DNA of 5,869 bases, from the NCBI GenBank assembly GCA_020445245.1, contig JAGRHB010000101.1, positions 1,203 to 7,071 on the forward strand. Reading direction: 5' to 3'. The first letter of the stretch is position 1. Every line of letters begins with the position of its first letter. The notes under the pieces are model-generated. The model was not told the origin of the DNA. It worked only from the letters and a program-made list of their open reading frames with translations, and made no database searches. This DNA comes from Gammaproteobacteria bacterium. GTDB taxonomy: Bacteria; Pseudomonadota; Gammaproteobacteria; Chromatiales; Sedimenticolaceae. Positions 1-5,869 of this stretch are shown one piece after another. Made by a program: the position numbers and the translations under genes.

Positions 1-464
1 TTCTGCTGCTGAACGGGATCGGGTCTGCCGGTCCGATCGACAATCGACGCGCGGTGTATCGGCGTCTTGTCGAAGCCGGCCACCGGTTTGCCCCACTCAT
101 CCACCCGCGGGCCAGCCTGTCGGCGCTCGGCGTCGGCCTGGGTGACGCCTGCCAGGTGTTGGCCGGCGCCATCATCAACGCGGCCGCACAGATCGGTGAC
201 AACGTGCTGATCAACACCGCTGCAGTGGTCGAACACGGCTGCGTGATCGGCAGCCACAGCCACGTCGCCAGCGGCGCGACCCTGTGCGGTGAATGCCGGC
301 TCGGCGAGGCCGTTCATATCGGGGCCGGGGCGACGGTGATCCAGGGCATCAGCATCGGGGCTGGCGCAGTAATTGCAGCAGGTGCGGTAGTGACCCGAAA
401 TGTCGAGCCCTTGACGCTGGTTGGCGGCGTCCCGGCCCGCAAACTGCGAAACATCGATGAGTAA
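1..464 (+). CDS. neuD: NeuD/PglD-family sugar O/N-acyltransferase, 5'-truncated
   Basis: This is the C-terminal 153 residues of a left-handed beta-helix (hexapeptide repeat) acetyltransferase; the reading frame is open from base 3 and the start lies upstream. The first visible residues ([10 protein letters not shown], then RRAVYRRL) match the end of the N-terminal Rossmann-like domain of NeuD/PglD proteins. Hexapeptide turns follow ([47 protein letters not shown]), closing with the usual [10 protein letters not shown] cap. VVEHGCVIG carries the His (codon 234-236) that aligns with the catalytic base of PglD. The family is usually about 210 residues, so roughly 55-60 are missing. In this class acetyl-CoA donates an acetyl group either to a UDP-4-amino sugar (PglD, LegH) or to a finished nonulosonic acid (NeuD). 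Position beside a CBS-nucleotidyltransferase and a CMP-sugar synthetase supports a role in nonulosonic, probably legionaminic, acid synthesis in the cytoplasm. The substrate cannot be read from sequence. The gene ends in an 8-base overlap with the next. Confidence 0.88.
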   Translation, partial: LLLNGIGSAGPIDNRRAVYRRLVEAGHRFAPLIHPRASLSALGVGLGDACQVLAGAIINAAAQIGDNVLINTAAVVEHGCVIGSHSHVASGATLCGECRLGEAVHIGAGATVIQGISIGAGAVIAAGAVVTRNVEPLTLVGGVPARKLRNIDE

Positions 465-1509
465 GAGCTGGCGCGACATCACCATTGCACCCGACGCCTC
501 GGTGCACCAGGCATGGGAGGCGATTGACCGCGGCGCGATGCAGATCGCCCTGGTCGTCGACCATACCGGTCACCTGATCGGTACCGTCACCGATGGCGAT
601 ATCCGCCGCGCCGTGCTGCGTGGCAAGAGCCTCGACATCCGGATCACCGAGGTAATGAACGCCAACCCGACCACCGGCCTGGCGGAAGAGACGCATGACA
701 GCTGGCAACGCACCATGCACCGACACTCGCTGCGCCATCTCCCGATACTCGACACTCAGGGGTGCGTTGTGGACCTTGTTCAATACAGCATGCCGCTCGA
801 ACCCGAGCGCTCAACGCCGGTGGTGATCATGGCCGGTGGCCTCGGCACCCGGCTGCGGCCACTGACCGAGAACACACCCAAGCCGATGATCCCGGTGGGG
901 CCGAAACCGGTCCTCGAAACCATCATCGAGAACTTCGCCGACCAGGGGTTCGTCAACATCTATCTGTGCCTCAACTACAAGGGCGAGATGATCCGCGAAC
1001 ACTTCGGCGACGGGCGCCGCCTCGGTGTCCATATCACCTATCTGCACGAGGACCGCCGACTCGGAACGGCAGGCGCGCTGAGCCTGTTGCCTGAGCGACC
1101 GACCGAACCGGTGATCGTGATGAACGGCGACCTGTTGACCAAGGTCGACTTCGTGCGCCTGCTCGACTTTCACGGCCGCCAGGGCTTTGTCGCGACGATG
1201 GCGATGCGCGAGCACCAGCAACAGGTACCCTACGGTGTGCTGAAGCTGGGTGACGGTTACGTGGTACAGGAACTGGTCGAGAAACCGGTCGAGCGCTACT
1301 ACGTCAACGCCGGCATCTACATCCTCAACCCGGAGACGCTGCACCTGGTCCCGAACCAGAAGTTCTACGACATGCCCACTCTGTTCAACGCTTTGATGGC
1401 CAACGGCAGGAAGGTCGGCGGTTTTCCGCTTCGTGACTACTGGGTGGACATCGGGCGCATGGAGGACCTCGAACGTGCCAGTGCCGAATTTGCGGAGATG
1501 TTCGGTTGA
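457..1509 (+). CDS. ptmE: CBS-domain sugar-phosphate nucleotidyltransferase, PtmE-like (probable glucosamine-1-P guanylyltransferase)
   Basis: A 350-residue protein with two parts. Residues 1-110 are a CBS pair, with the clear signature [15 protein letters not shown] at 42-56 and the second CBS starting near VMNANPTT (66-73). Residues 121-350 are a complete nucleotidyltransferase: [13 protein letters not shown] from 125, the lysine of TPKPM (K142), GTAGAL at 203-208, the metal-binding NGD (D225), EKP at 275-277, NAGIYIL, and a second metal ligand in WVDIG (D331). No catalytic motif is missing. This architecture matches Campylobacter PtmE, which makes GDP-glucosamine at the entry of the legionaminic acid pathway; CBS domains usually sense adenine nucleotides. 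The choice of GTP over CTP or UTP is inferred from family and neighbours. I chose the ATG at 457, which overlaps the previous stop as ATGAGTAA; an in-frame TTG at 421 would add 12 residues with no family match. There is no strong Shine-Dalgarno, so expression probably relies on coupling. Confidence 0.88.
   Translation: MSKSWRDITIAPDASVHQAWEAIDRGAMQIALVVDHTGHLIGTVTDGDIRRAVLRGKSLDIRITEVMNANPTTGLAEETHDSWQRTMHRHSLRHLPILDTQGCVVDLVQYSMPLEPERSTPVVIMAGGLGTRLRPLTENTPKPMIPVGPKPVLETIIENFADQGFVNIYLCLNYKGEMIREHFGDGRRLGVHITYLHEDRRLGTAGALSLLPERPTEPVIVMNGDLLTKVDFVRLLDFHGRQGFVATMAMREHQQQVPYGVLKLGDGYVVQELVEKPVERYYVNAGIYILNPETLHLVPNQKFYDMPTLFNALMANGRKVGGFPLRDYWVDIGRMEDLERASAEFAEMFG
1494..1497 (+). promoter_or_regulatory. 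Shine-Dalgarno supporting a TTG start
   Basis: GGAG lies inside the end of the CBS-nucleotidyltransferase gene, 8 bases before the TTG at 1506. It supports that rare start codon for the CMP-sugar synthetase. The next in-frame candidates are GTG codons at 1533 and 1536, which would remove the first beta strand before the PARGGSKG nucleotide-binding loop. Confidence 0.6.
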
Positions 1510-2192
1510 TCGACGGCCTGCGGGTACTGGCAGTGGTGCCGGCACGCGGCGGATCCAAGGGCCTGCCGCGCAAGAACGTCCTCGACCTCGCCGGTCGCCC
1601 GCTGATCGCCTGGACGCTCGCCGCCGCGCGTGACTCGCAGCATGTCGACCGTTGCGTGGTATCGACCGACGACACGGAGATCGCTGAGATATCGAGGGCG
1701 CATGGCGGTGACGTGCCCTTCATGCGCCCGGCCGATCTGGCGCACGACAGCGCCGAAACCTTCGGCGCGATCCGACATGCCCTTGAACAGCTGCCCGGCT
1801 TCGACATCGTATTGATCCTGCAACCCACCTCGCCGCTGCGCAGCGGCGCCGATATCGACGGCACCCTGTTGCAGATGCAGGCGCATGCAGCGCCGGCCTG
1901 CGTCAGCGTGATGGAGCCAACCAAGAGCCCCTATTGGAGCTACCGGTTAAACGACGACAGCCGCCTGGTACCACTGCTCGATCCGATGTATTCGCGCATG
2001 CGCCGGCAGGATCTTCCGCAATCGTATACGCTCAACGGCGCTGTCTATGCCGCGCGGGTCGACTGGCTGCTGCAACACCAGAACTGTCTGAGCGAACAGA
2101 CCGTTGCCTACGTCATGCCGGCAGAACGGTCTGTAGACATCGATACGGCATTCGACCTGAGGCTCGCCGAGCTCTACCTTCAGCACCGATAA
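1506..2192 (+). CDS. legF: Acylneuraminate cytidylyltransferase family; probable CMP-legionaminate synthetase
   Basis: A 228-residue enzyme that activates a nonulosonic acid with CTP, giving the CMP-sugar used by glycosyltransferases, with release of pyrophosphate. Visible family motifs: the CTP-binding loop PARGGSKGLPRKN (12-24), the VVSTDD segment, QPTSPLR (106-112), LNGAVY around N177, and the metal-binding pair in VDIDT (D211, D213). The length is normal for single-domain NeuA, LegF and PtmB proteins, and there is no C-terminal esterase/phosphatase extension. The start is a TTG that overlaps the previous stop (TTGA) and has GGAG 8 bases upstream. NeuA, PseF and LegF cannot be told apart safely by eye. 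I favour LegF because the gene directly follows a PtmE-like nucleotidyltransferase, as in the Campylobacter legionaminic acid region. It is the last gene of this operon and faces flgL across a REP pair. Confidence 0.88.
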   Translation: MIDGLRVLAVVPARGGSKGLPRKNVLDLAGRPLIAWTLAAARDSQHVDRCVVSTDDTEIAEISRAHGGDVPFMRPADLAHDSAETFGAIRHALEQLPGFDIVLILQPTSPLRSGADIDGTLLQMQAHAAPACVSVMEPTKSPYWSYRLNDDSRLVPLLDPMYSRMRRQDLPQSYTLNGAVYAARVDWLLQHQNCLSEQTVAYVMPAERSVDIDTAFDLRLAELYLQHR

Positions 2193-2217
2193 GAGACCGG
2201 CTCCGGCGGGACGGATG

Positions 2218-2244
2218 TTGTAGGAGCCGAGCCCCCTCGGCGAT
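2218..2244 (+). repeat. REP-like element, left half of an inverted pair
   Basis: The element reads as a GTAGGAGC head followed by a perfect 6-bp hairpin, GCCGAG (2226-2231) and CTCGGC (2236-2241) around a CCCC loop, then a GAT tail. A GTAG or GTGG head directly before a GC-rich imperfect or perfect palindrome is the hallmark of REP sequences mobilised by RAYT (TnpA-REP) transposases. Only one pair is visible in this window, so repetition across the genome is inferred from the motif. The hairpin may also protect the 3' end of the sugar-operon transcript. Confidence 0.72.
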
Positions 2245-2262
2245 ATGCAGCACCATCTTCAA

Positions 2263-2287
2263 TCGGCCGTAGGCCGCCCCCCCCTAC
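2263..2287 (-). repeat. REP-like element, right half of an inverted pair
   Basis: Read on the minus strand it starts with GTAGG, has a run of eight G, then a perfect 5-bp hairpin (CGGCC, loop TAC, GGCCG) and a GAT tail. This is the same head-hairpin-tail plan as the left element in opposite orientation, so the heads point outward and the tails face each other, 18 bases apart. The GTAGG head pairs with the CCTAC complement across the whole unit (2220-2224 with 2283-2287). The loops and stems differ from the left copy, so this is a diverged Y/Z-type pair rather than a recent duplication. Confidence 0.62.
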
Positions 2288-2290
2288 GCA

Positions 2291-3196
2291 TTAGCGCAGG
2301 AAATTGAACAGGCTCATGTCCTGGATCTTAAGGAACGACTGCTGCGAGGCCTGCAACGCCGTCAGCTGCTGATTGAAGCGACTGATCGCCTCGGCGTAAT
2401 CGAGGTCTTCGAGCGACGAGCGCACGTCGGCCACGGCCAGATCGAAGGACGCATTGGCGTTCTTCTGATCGTCGATCGCGGTCATACGAGCACCGATCTT
2501 GGATCGCGTGTTGAACAGGCTGGAAAATGCGGTGTCGATATCGGCGATCGCGTTCGAATCGCCATTGCCCGCCTCCAGGTTTGAGGCGAGGTTGTACAGC
2601 ACCTCGCCGATGTTGGTCGTCCCACCGGCCGCCGCCGCGATACCCATGAACACACTGCTGCCAGGGTCGTTCATCGCCACTTCGCGGCTGTCACCTATCT
2701 TGACCATGCGCTGGCCGGTATCGCCGTTATAGGTGAAACCACCGGCTCCGTCGTGGGTCAGCGGCTTGGTCAGGCTCTGGTAGCCCGCAAACAGATATTC
2801 ACCGTTCGAATCCACAGAGTTGGCGAGTTGCAGGAAGTTCTCCATGTGTTCGCGCACCTCGGCGGCGACGGCACTGCGATCCTCGTCGCTGAGGGTGTCG
2901 TTCACGCCCCGCACCGCCAGTTCGCGCACGCGTTGCAACAGGTTCTCGATGCTCAACAATGCGGTCTCTTCCTGGTCGAGTTTGGCATACGCCGCATCGG
3001 CATTGCGCTGGTATTGACCAAGACGCTGCTGCGATTCCTTCAGATCCAGTACACGCACTGCCGATGAGGGGTCATCCGAGGGGTGCAGCATGCGTTTACC
3101 GCTGGCCACCTGCAACTCGGTCTGGCTAAGTTCACGCTGCCTGGCTAGCATCGCGTCGACGCTTTGCTGGAAGAACTGCGAAGTCGAAATGCGCAT
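2291..3196 (-). CDS. flgL: Flagellar hook-associated protein 3 (hook-filament junction protein FlgL)
   Basis: FlgL forms the second junction ring between hook and filament; it is exported by the flagellar type III apparatus and sits under the flagellin filament. The 301-residue product (Salmonella FlgL has about 317) starts MRISTSQFFQQS. It has the flagellin-like N-terminal coiled region with ASGKR (31-35) and PSDDP (39-43), then NGEYLFAGYQ (131-140), a central beta domain with YNGDTGQRMVKIGD (156-169), and a C-terminal D0/D1 helix ending AISRFNQQ...SFLKIQDMSLFNFLR, typical of the family. The start is set by GGAGGT placed 4 bases upstream. It begins 2 bases after the flgK stop, so the two junction proteins are almost certainly cotranscribed and coupled. 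No fliC-like gene follows within the window; the operon appears to end at the REP pair. Confidence 0.96.
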   Translation of the reverse strand: MRISTSQFFQQSVDAMLARQRELSQTELQVASGKRMLHPSDDPSSAVRVLDLKESQQRLGQYQRNADAAYAKLDQEETALLSIENLLQRVRELAVRGVNDTLSDEDRSAVAAEVREHMENFLQLANSVDSNGEYLFAGYQSLTKPLTHDGAGGFTYNGDTGQRMVKIGDSREVAMNDPGSSVFMGIAAAAGGTTNIGEVLYNLASNLEAGNGDSNAIADIDTAFSSLFNTRSKIGARMTAIDDQKNANASFDLAVADVRSSLEDLDYAEAISRFNQQLTALQASQQSFLKIQDMSLFNFLR

Positions 3197-3198
3197 GC

Positions 3199-5115
3199 TT
3201 ACCTCCGAACCGCACTGAGCAGTGAGTCGAACAGAGTGTTGGCGACACTGATCACCTGGGCGGCGGCCTGGTAGGCCTGCTGGAAGCGCACGAGGTCCGC
3301 AGCCTCTTCGTCGAGGTTGACACCGGACACCTCAGACTTCGCCGCCTCCGCCTGCGACAGCAGGTGCGACTGCACACTCACATTGCCTGCTGCCTGGTTG
3401 GTCTTGGTGCCGACATCCGCGATCAATGCGCCATATGTGTTGGCGAAGCTCGCGGTACCGCCGATCATCATCTTGGCCGACTGCAGATCGGCCAGTCGCC
3501 GTGCATTGCGATTGTCGCCGACACCGCCCGCGTTGCTCGACAGCTGGAACTGGTCACCATCGGCCGGGGTACCGGTCATCGTGAAACTGAAATCGCCGAG
3601 GCCAGCGATGTTGACTGTCAGGGTCGAGCCGGTGTCAGTCGCCGGATCATAGGCGAGGGTCCCGCCGGTGGAAACGGTGAACTGGTTCAGGGTGCCATCG
3701 AAGGTCAGTGTGATCGGCGTGGCCGGCAGACTGGTACCGCTGCTGCTGGTCTGTGCGCCGGCGCCGATGTGCCCGGTACCGGTATTGCCGCTGAGGTCCT
3801 GGGTACGCACCGCCTCGGCGGCGGCAATGTCACGCTCGTTGGTCACCAAAAGGCCAAGGCCTGAGGCGCCGGTACGTGTCGGTCGCAGGCGATAGGTGTC
3901 GCCGTTCGATGCGGCGTTGACCACGATACTCATGCCGTCGGCGACCAGCGGGTCGAGTGCGGTGCCGGTGCCACTCAAGGCCACGCTGGCGCCACTGTTC
4001 AGATCGGTCATCGACCAGCTGCCGCCACTGTAGACAAGCTCATACTCGTGCGTCGTGAGATCAGCAGGATCGTCGAATCCAACCGCAATCGATCCAATGT
4101 TTCCCGGGTCGGCCAGCACCTGCGGAGAGGCCGTCGAGAAGAAGTCACCGCCGAGCTGACCATCGAGATCCATACCGGTCGTGTGCTCGGCATTGAAGAA
4201 CGAGGCAATCCCGATCGCCACGCGCCCCAGTGCATTCTGCGACTCGTCCAGCACCTCGTCACGGAAACGCAGCAGGCCACCGAGGCTGCCACCGGTCATC
4301 TGCTGCGTGACGTTGACCGTGAGGCCGCCGGACTGGCGGATGACCAGTTCTTTGTGATCTGCCGCCTGCGTGTTGTTGGTCACGGCCAGGGTGTTGTAGT
4401 TGCCGCCGACCACCAGTGCCTGACCGGTACCGACGAATACGTTCATCGACCCGTCACCCTGTTCCAGCGTCGACACATTGGTGAACTTGCTGAGGTCGTC
4501 GATCAGCTTGTCACGTTCGTCGAGGATGTCGCCGGGAATGCCGCCGGGGGTGCCGTTCAATGCGCCGATCCGCGTGTTGACCGAAGCCAGCGACTGCGCA
4601 AGGGCGTTGATCTCACCGACCTCGCGTTCGAGGTCACCGTTCAACTGATGGCGGATATCCTCCAACCAGCCGTCGAGGGCATTGAAACGATCGGCCAGCT
4701 GACTGGCGCGGTTGAGCATCACCGAGCGTGCCGGTATCGAGGTCGGATCGTCGGCGACATCGTTGACACTTGCAAAAAACTGCTGCAGCGTGTCATCGAT
4801 ACCCGCCGCGGAATCGGCAAGCACGTTGTCGATCTGCCGTGCGCGTTGCTCAAAGACCGCAAACTCCTCGTACGACGAGGTGTAGTCGCGAACGCGCGTA
4901 GCCAGGTAACTGTCATAACTGCGTCGGATCGACGCCACCTCGACGCCGGACCCGACGTAGCCCTGCGCGGAAATCTGCGGCGAGCGCGCATCCAGCTGCA
5001 CAACCTGGCGGCTGTAGCCCTCGGTATTGACGTTGGCGATGTTGTGCCCTGTCGTCTCCATCTGCCGTTTGAAGGCGTTGAGCGCACTTACGCCGATATT
5101 GATTATGCCTGCCAT
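3199..5115 (-). CDS. flgK: Flagellar hook-associated protein 1 (FlgK)
   Basis: FlgK is the first hook-filament junction protein, added at the hook tip after export and required before FlgL and flagellin can assemble. The 638-residue product begins with the rod/hook-family motif (SALNAF at 10-15, GHNIANVNTEGYSRQ at 23-37), continues with a long helical D1 region (about 75-215), and ends with the matching C-terminal helix (SGVNLDEEAADLVRFQQAYQ from 597, then VISVANTLFDSLL). These terminal helices form the D0 coiled coil. It is longer than Salmonella FlgK (about 553) because the central surface domain is enlarged. Residues 357-414 and 467-531 look like two copies of one beta fold. The start ATG has GGAAGGG 10 bases upstream. 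It follows flgJ by 26 bases and is joined to flgL by 2 bases. No frameshift or gap is seen. Confidence 0.97.
   Translation of the reverse strand: MAGIINIGVSALNAFKRQMETTGHNIANVNTEGYSRQVVQLDARSPQISAQGYVGSGVEVASIRRSYDSYLATRVRDYTSSYEEFAVFEQRARQIDNVLADSAAGIDDTLQQFFASVNDVADDPTSIPARSVMLNRASQLADRFNALDGWLEDIRHQLNGDLEREVGEINALAQSLASVNTRIGALNGTPGGIPGDILDERDKLIDDLSKFTNVSTLEQGDGSMNVFVGTGQALVVGGNYNTLAVTNNTQAADHKELVIRQSGGLTVNVTQQMTGGSLGGLLRFRDEVLDESQNALGRVAIGIASFFNAEHTTGMDLDGQLGGDFFSTASPQVLADPGNIGSIAVGFDDPADLTTHEYELVYSGGSWSMTDLNSGASVALSGTGTALDPLVADGMSIVVNAASNGDTYRLRPTRTGASGLGLLVTNERDIAAAEAVRTQDLSGNTGTGHIGAGAQTSSSGTSLPATPITLTFDGTLNQFTVSTGGTLAYDPATDTGSTLTVNIAGLGDFSFTMTGTPADGDQFQLSSNAGGVGDNRNARRLADLQSAKMMIGGTASFANTYGALIADVGTKTNQAAGNVSVQSHLLSQAEAAKSEVSGVNLDEEAADLVRFQQAYQAAAQVISVANTLFDSLLSAVRR
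3201..3206 (-). promoter_or_regulatory. Strong Shine-Dalgarno of flgL inside the flgK end
   Basis: GGAGGT on the minus strand lies 4 bases before the flgL ATG and overlaps the last codon and the first base of the stop codon of flgK. Ribosomes ending flgK would clear this site, which fits coupled synthesis of the two junction proteins. Confidence 0.75.
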
Positions 5116-5125
5116 TGTTGCTTCA

Positions 5126-5132
5126 CCCTTCC
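5126..5132 (-). promoter_or_regulatory. Shine-Dalgarno of flgK
   Basis: GGAAGGG on the minus strand, in the 26-base gap between flgJ and flgK and 10 bases before the flgK ATG. It is a moderate match, but it is the only purine-rich candidate at a usable distance. Confidence 0.5.
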
Positions 5133-5141
5133 ATCTTCAGC

Positions 5142-5869
5142 TCAGATGGCAGTGGCGCCCTCCTTTGCAGACTGTGCCGCACGCTGCATCGACTCACTGT
5201 CGAGGATGCGCTGAATCTTTTGTGCATAGGCAGGGTCGGTCGCGTAGCCGGCCTCCTGCAAGGCGGAAAAATAGGCCTTGGGGTCATTGGTCTGCGCCAG
5301 GGCCTGCTGGTAACGCGGATTGCGCTGCACGAAATCCACATAGTCGGAGAAGCTGTGTTCGAACGATTCGTAGGCACGGAAATTCGCCCGCGTATTCAGC
5401 GCAACACCATCGCGATATTCAAGTGTGCTGACCATCACCTTGTCACCCTGCCAGCGCGAGTCGGCCTTGATACCGAACAGGTTGTGACTGCTATCACCTG
5501 TACCGTGCTGCATCACATGACGTCCCCAGCCGGTCTCCAGTGCGGCCTGCGCCAGCAGTGCCTCCGGTGGCAGATTGATCTTCGCAGCCGCCTGTTCAGC
5601 CACCGGCCACAGGGCGTCGACGAAGGCCTCCGGCGAGCCATCGAACGCCGCCGGGGTATCGACGCTGCGACGCGCAACAGTCGCTGCGTCCGCGCCATCC
5701 ACCGGGCGCGCCGTGATCGGCATACCCAGATACTTCTCGGGTGAGAGGTCACTGTACTGTGCCGATATGCCTCCACCGAGCTGGCGCTTTAGCACGTCGG
5801 CCAGACCGATGCCCTGCTTCTGCGCCATGTCCACGGCGATCTGCTTGTCGTACATGTCGCGGTAGAACT
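5142..5869 (-). CDS. flgJ: Flagellar rod-capping / peptidoglycan hydrolase FlgJ, 5'-truncated
   Basis: FlgJ works in the periplasm, capping the growing rod and cutting peptidoglycan so that the rod can pass. The frame stays open to the window edge (FYRD precedes the methionine at 5855), so that methionine is internal and the true start lies outside. The first visible part, MYDKQIAVDMAQKQGIGLADVL, is the end of the rod-binding domain. A variable linker of about 45 residues follows. The glucosaminidase domain then begins near SPEAFVDALWP and carries LLAQAALETGWGRHV with the catalytic Glu (codon 5535-5537), NLFGIKA, the FSDYVDFVQRNPRY segment and YATDPAYAQKI. The fused two-domain form is typical of Beta- and Gammaproteobacteria; many other phyla have only the rod-binding domain. 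It precedes flgK by 26 bases in the standard flg order. Confidence 0.95.
   Translation of the reverse strand, partial: FYRDMYDKQIAVDMAQKQGIGLADVLKRQLGGGISAQYSDLSPEKYLGMPITARPVDGADAATVARRSVDTPAAFDGSPEAFVDALWPVAEQAAAKINLPPEALLAQAALETGWGRHVMQHGTGDSSHNLFGIKADSRWQGDKVMVSTLEYRDGVALNTRANFRAYESFEHSFSDYVDFVQRNPRYQQALAQTNDPKAYFSALQEAGYATDPAYAQKIQRILDSESMQRAAQSAKEGATAI

Larger units (their letters stand above)
2193..2290. other. Convergent intergenic region, 98 bases
   Basis: The stop codons of the CMP-sugar synthetase (plus strand) and flgL (minus strand) face each other across this gap. It contains no ORF of note and no T-tract terminator on either strand. About three quarters of it is taken up by two inverted REP-like palindromes. 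The first 25 bases hold CGGCTCC (2198-2204), which can pair with GGAGCCG (2223-2229) as an alternative to the first REP hairpin. Confidence 0.85.

Noticed and set aside
421..456. Upstream TTG start for the CBS-nucleotidyltransferase
   Set aside because: It would add 12 residues lying inside the conserved C-terminal cap of the acyltransferase gene, and they match nothing in the family. The ATG at 457 gives a tight stop-start overlap and a normal N-terminus.
811..1545. Open frame on the minus strand, antisense to the CBS-nucleotidyltransferase (244 codons)
   Set aside because: It mirrors a gene with a complete set of catalytic motifs. The translated product has no family resemblance and runs past the junction of two real genes.
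1385..1924. Open frames on the minus strand across the ptmE-legF junction
   Set aside because: Two different minus frames are open over the same stretch, both rich in Arg, Ser and Ala, which is expected from GC bias. The plus-strand genes explain the region.
2193..2290. Intrinsic (Rho-independent) terminator between the operons
   Set aside because: The hairpins are GC-rich, but neither is followed by a T-run on either strand. REP-type elements describe them better.
5145..5170. Possible sigma-28 promoter before flgK on the minus strand (CAAAG ... GCCATC)
   Set aside because: The spacing between CAAA and GCCATC is 13 bases rather than the expected 15, and the -10 half matches GCCGATAA only partly. 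It overlaps the flgJ coding end. Not enough to call.
4048..5214. Long open frame on the plus strand, antisense to flgK (388 codons)
   Set aside because: It lies wholly against flgK and the flgJ-flgK junction, has low-complexity Arg/Val/Gly/His-rich content with no recognisable domain, and is the usual shadow frame of GC-rich coding DNA. FlgK itself is certain.
1..5869. Defence, phage, CRISPR, tRNA or novel multi-gene system
   Set aside because: Every stretch longer than 100 bases is covered by a recognised sugar or flagellar gene. No array, integrase, tRNA fold or unknown gene remains.

Overview
The window is GC-rich DNA (roughly 60-65% G+C by eye) from what is probably a flagellated gammaproteobacterium. 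Three things suggest this: the two-domain FlgJ with a fused muramidase/glucosaminidase, the flgJ-flgK-flgL order, and a REP-type palindrome with a GTAGGAGC head of the kind known from Pseudomonas, Xanthomonas and relatives. A Chromatiales-like purple or sulfur-oxidising lineage would fit, but the sequence does not prove it. There are no RNA genes, CRISPR arrays, insertion sequences or phage genes.

Left half, plus strand (1-2192): the last three genes of a nonulosonic (sialic-acid-like) sugar operon. They are a 5'-truncated NeuD-family hexapeptide acyltransferase, a CBS-domain sugar nucleotidyltransferase resembling PtmE, and a CMP-nonulosonate synthetase of the NeuA/LegF family. They overlap by 8 and 3 bases, so they are very probably translationally coupled. 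A CBS-nucleotidyltransferase next to a LegF/PtmB-type enzyme points to legionaminic acid made through GDP-GlcNAc rather than to N-acetylneuraminic acid. The upstream genes (expected legB, legC, legG, legI) lie outside the window.

Middle (2193-2290): a 98-base gap between convergent operons. It holds two inverted REP-like elements, head outward, that together form a BIME-like structure. The right-hand element ends 3 bases from the flgL stop codon.

Right half, minus strand (2291-5869): the end of a flagellar flg operon read right to left, with flgJ (5'-truncated), flgK and flgL. FlgJ cuts peptidoglycan to let the rod through. FlgK and FlgL are the two hook-filament junction proteins on which flagellin is assembled.

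Together: a nonulosonic acid pathway running tail-to-tail into the hook-filament junction genes suggests that the sugar is used to glycosylate flagellin, as in Campylobacter and several gammaproteobacteria. Use in lipopolysaccharide or capsule remains possible. I see no undescribed system here. The points most worth a second look are the REP pair, the sugar-flagellum juxtaposition, and an apparent duplicated beta domain in FlgK.
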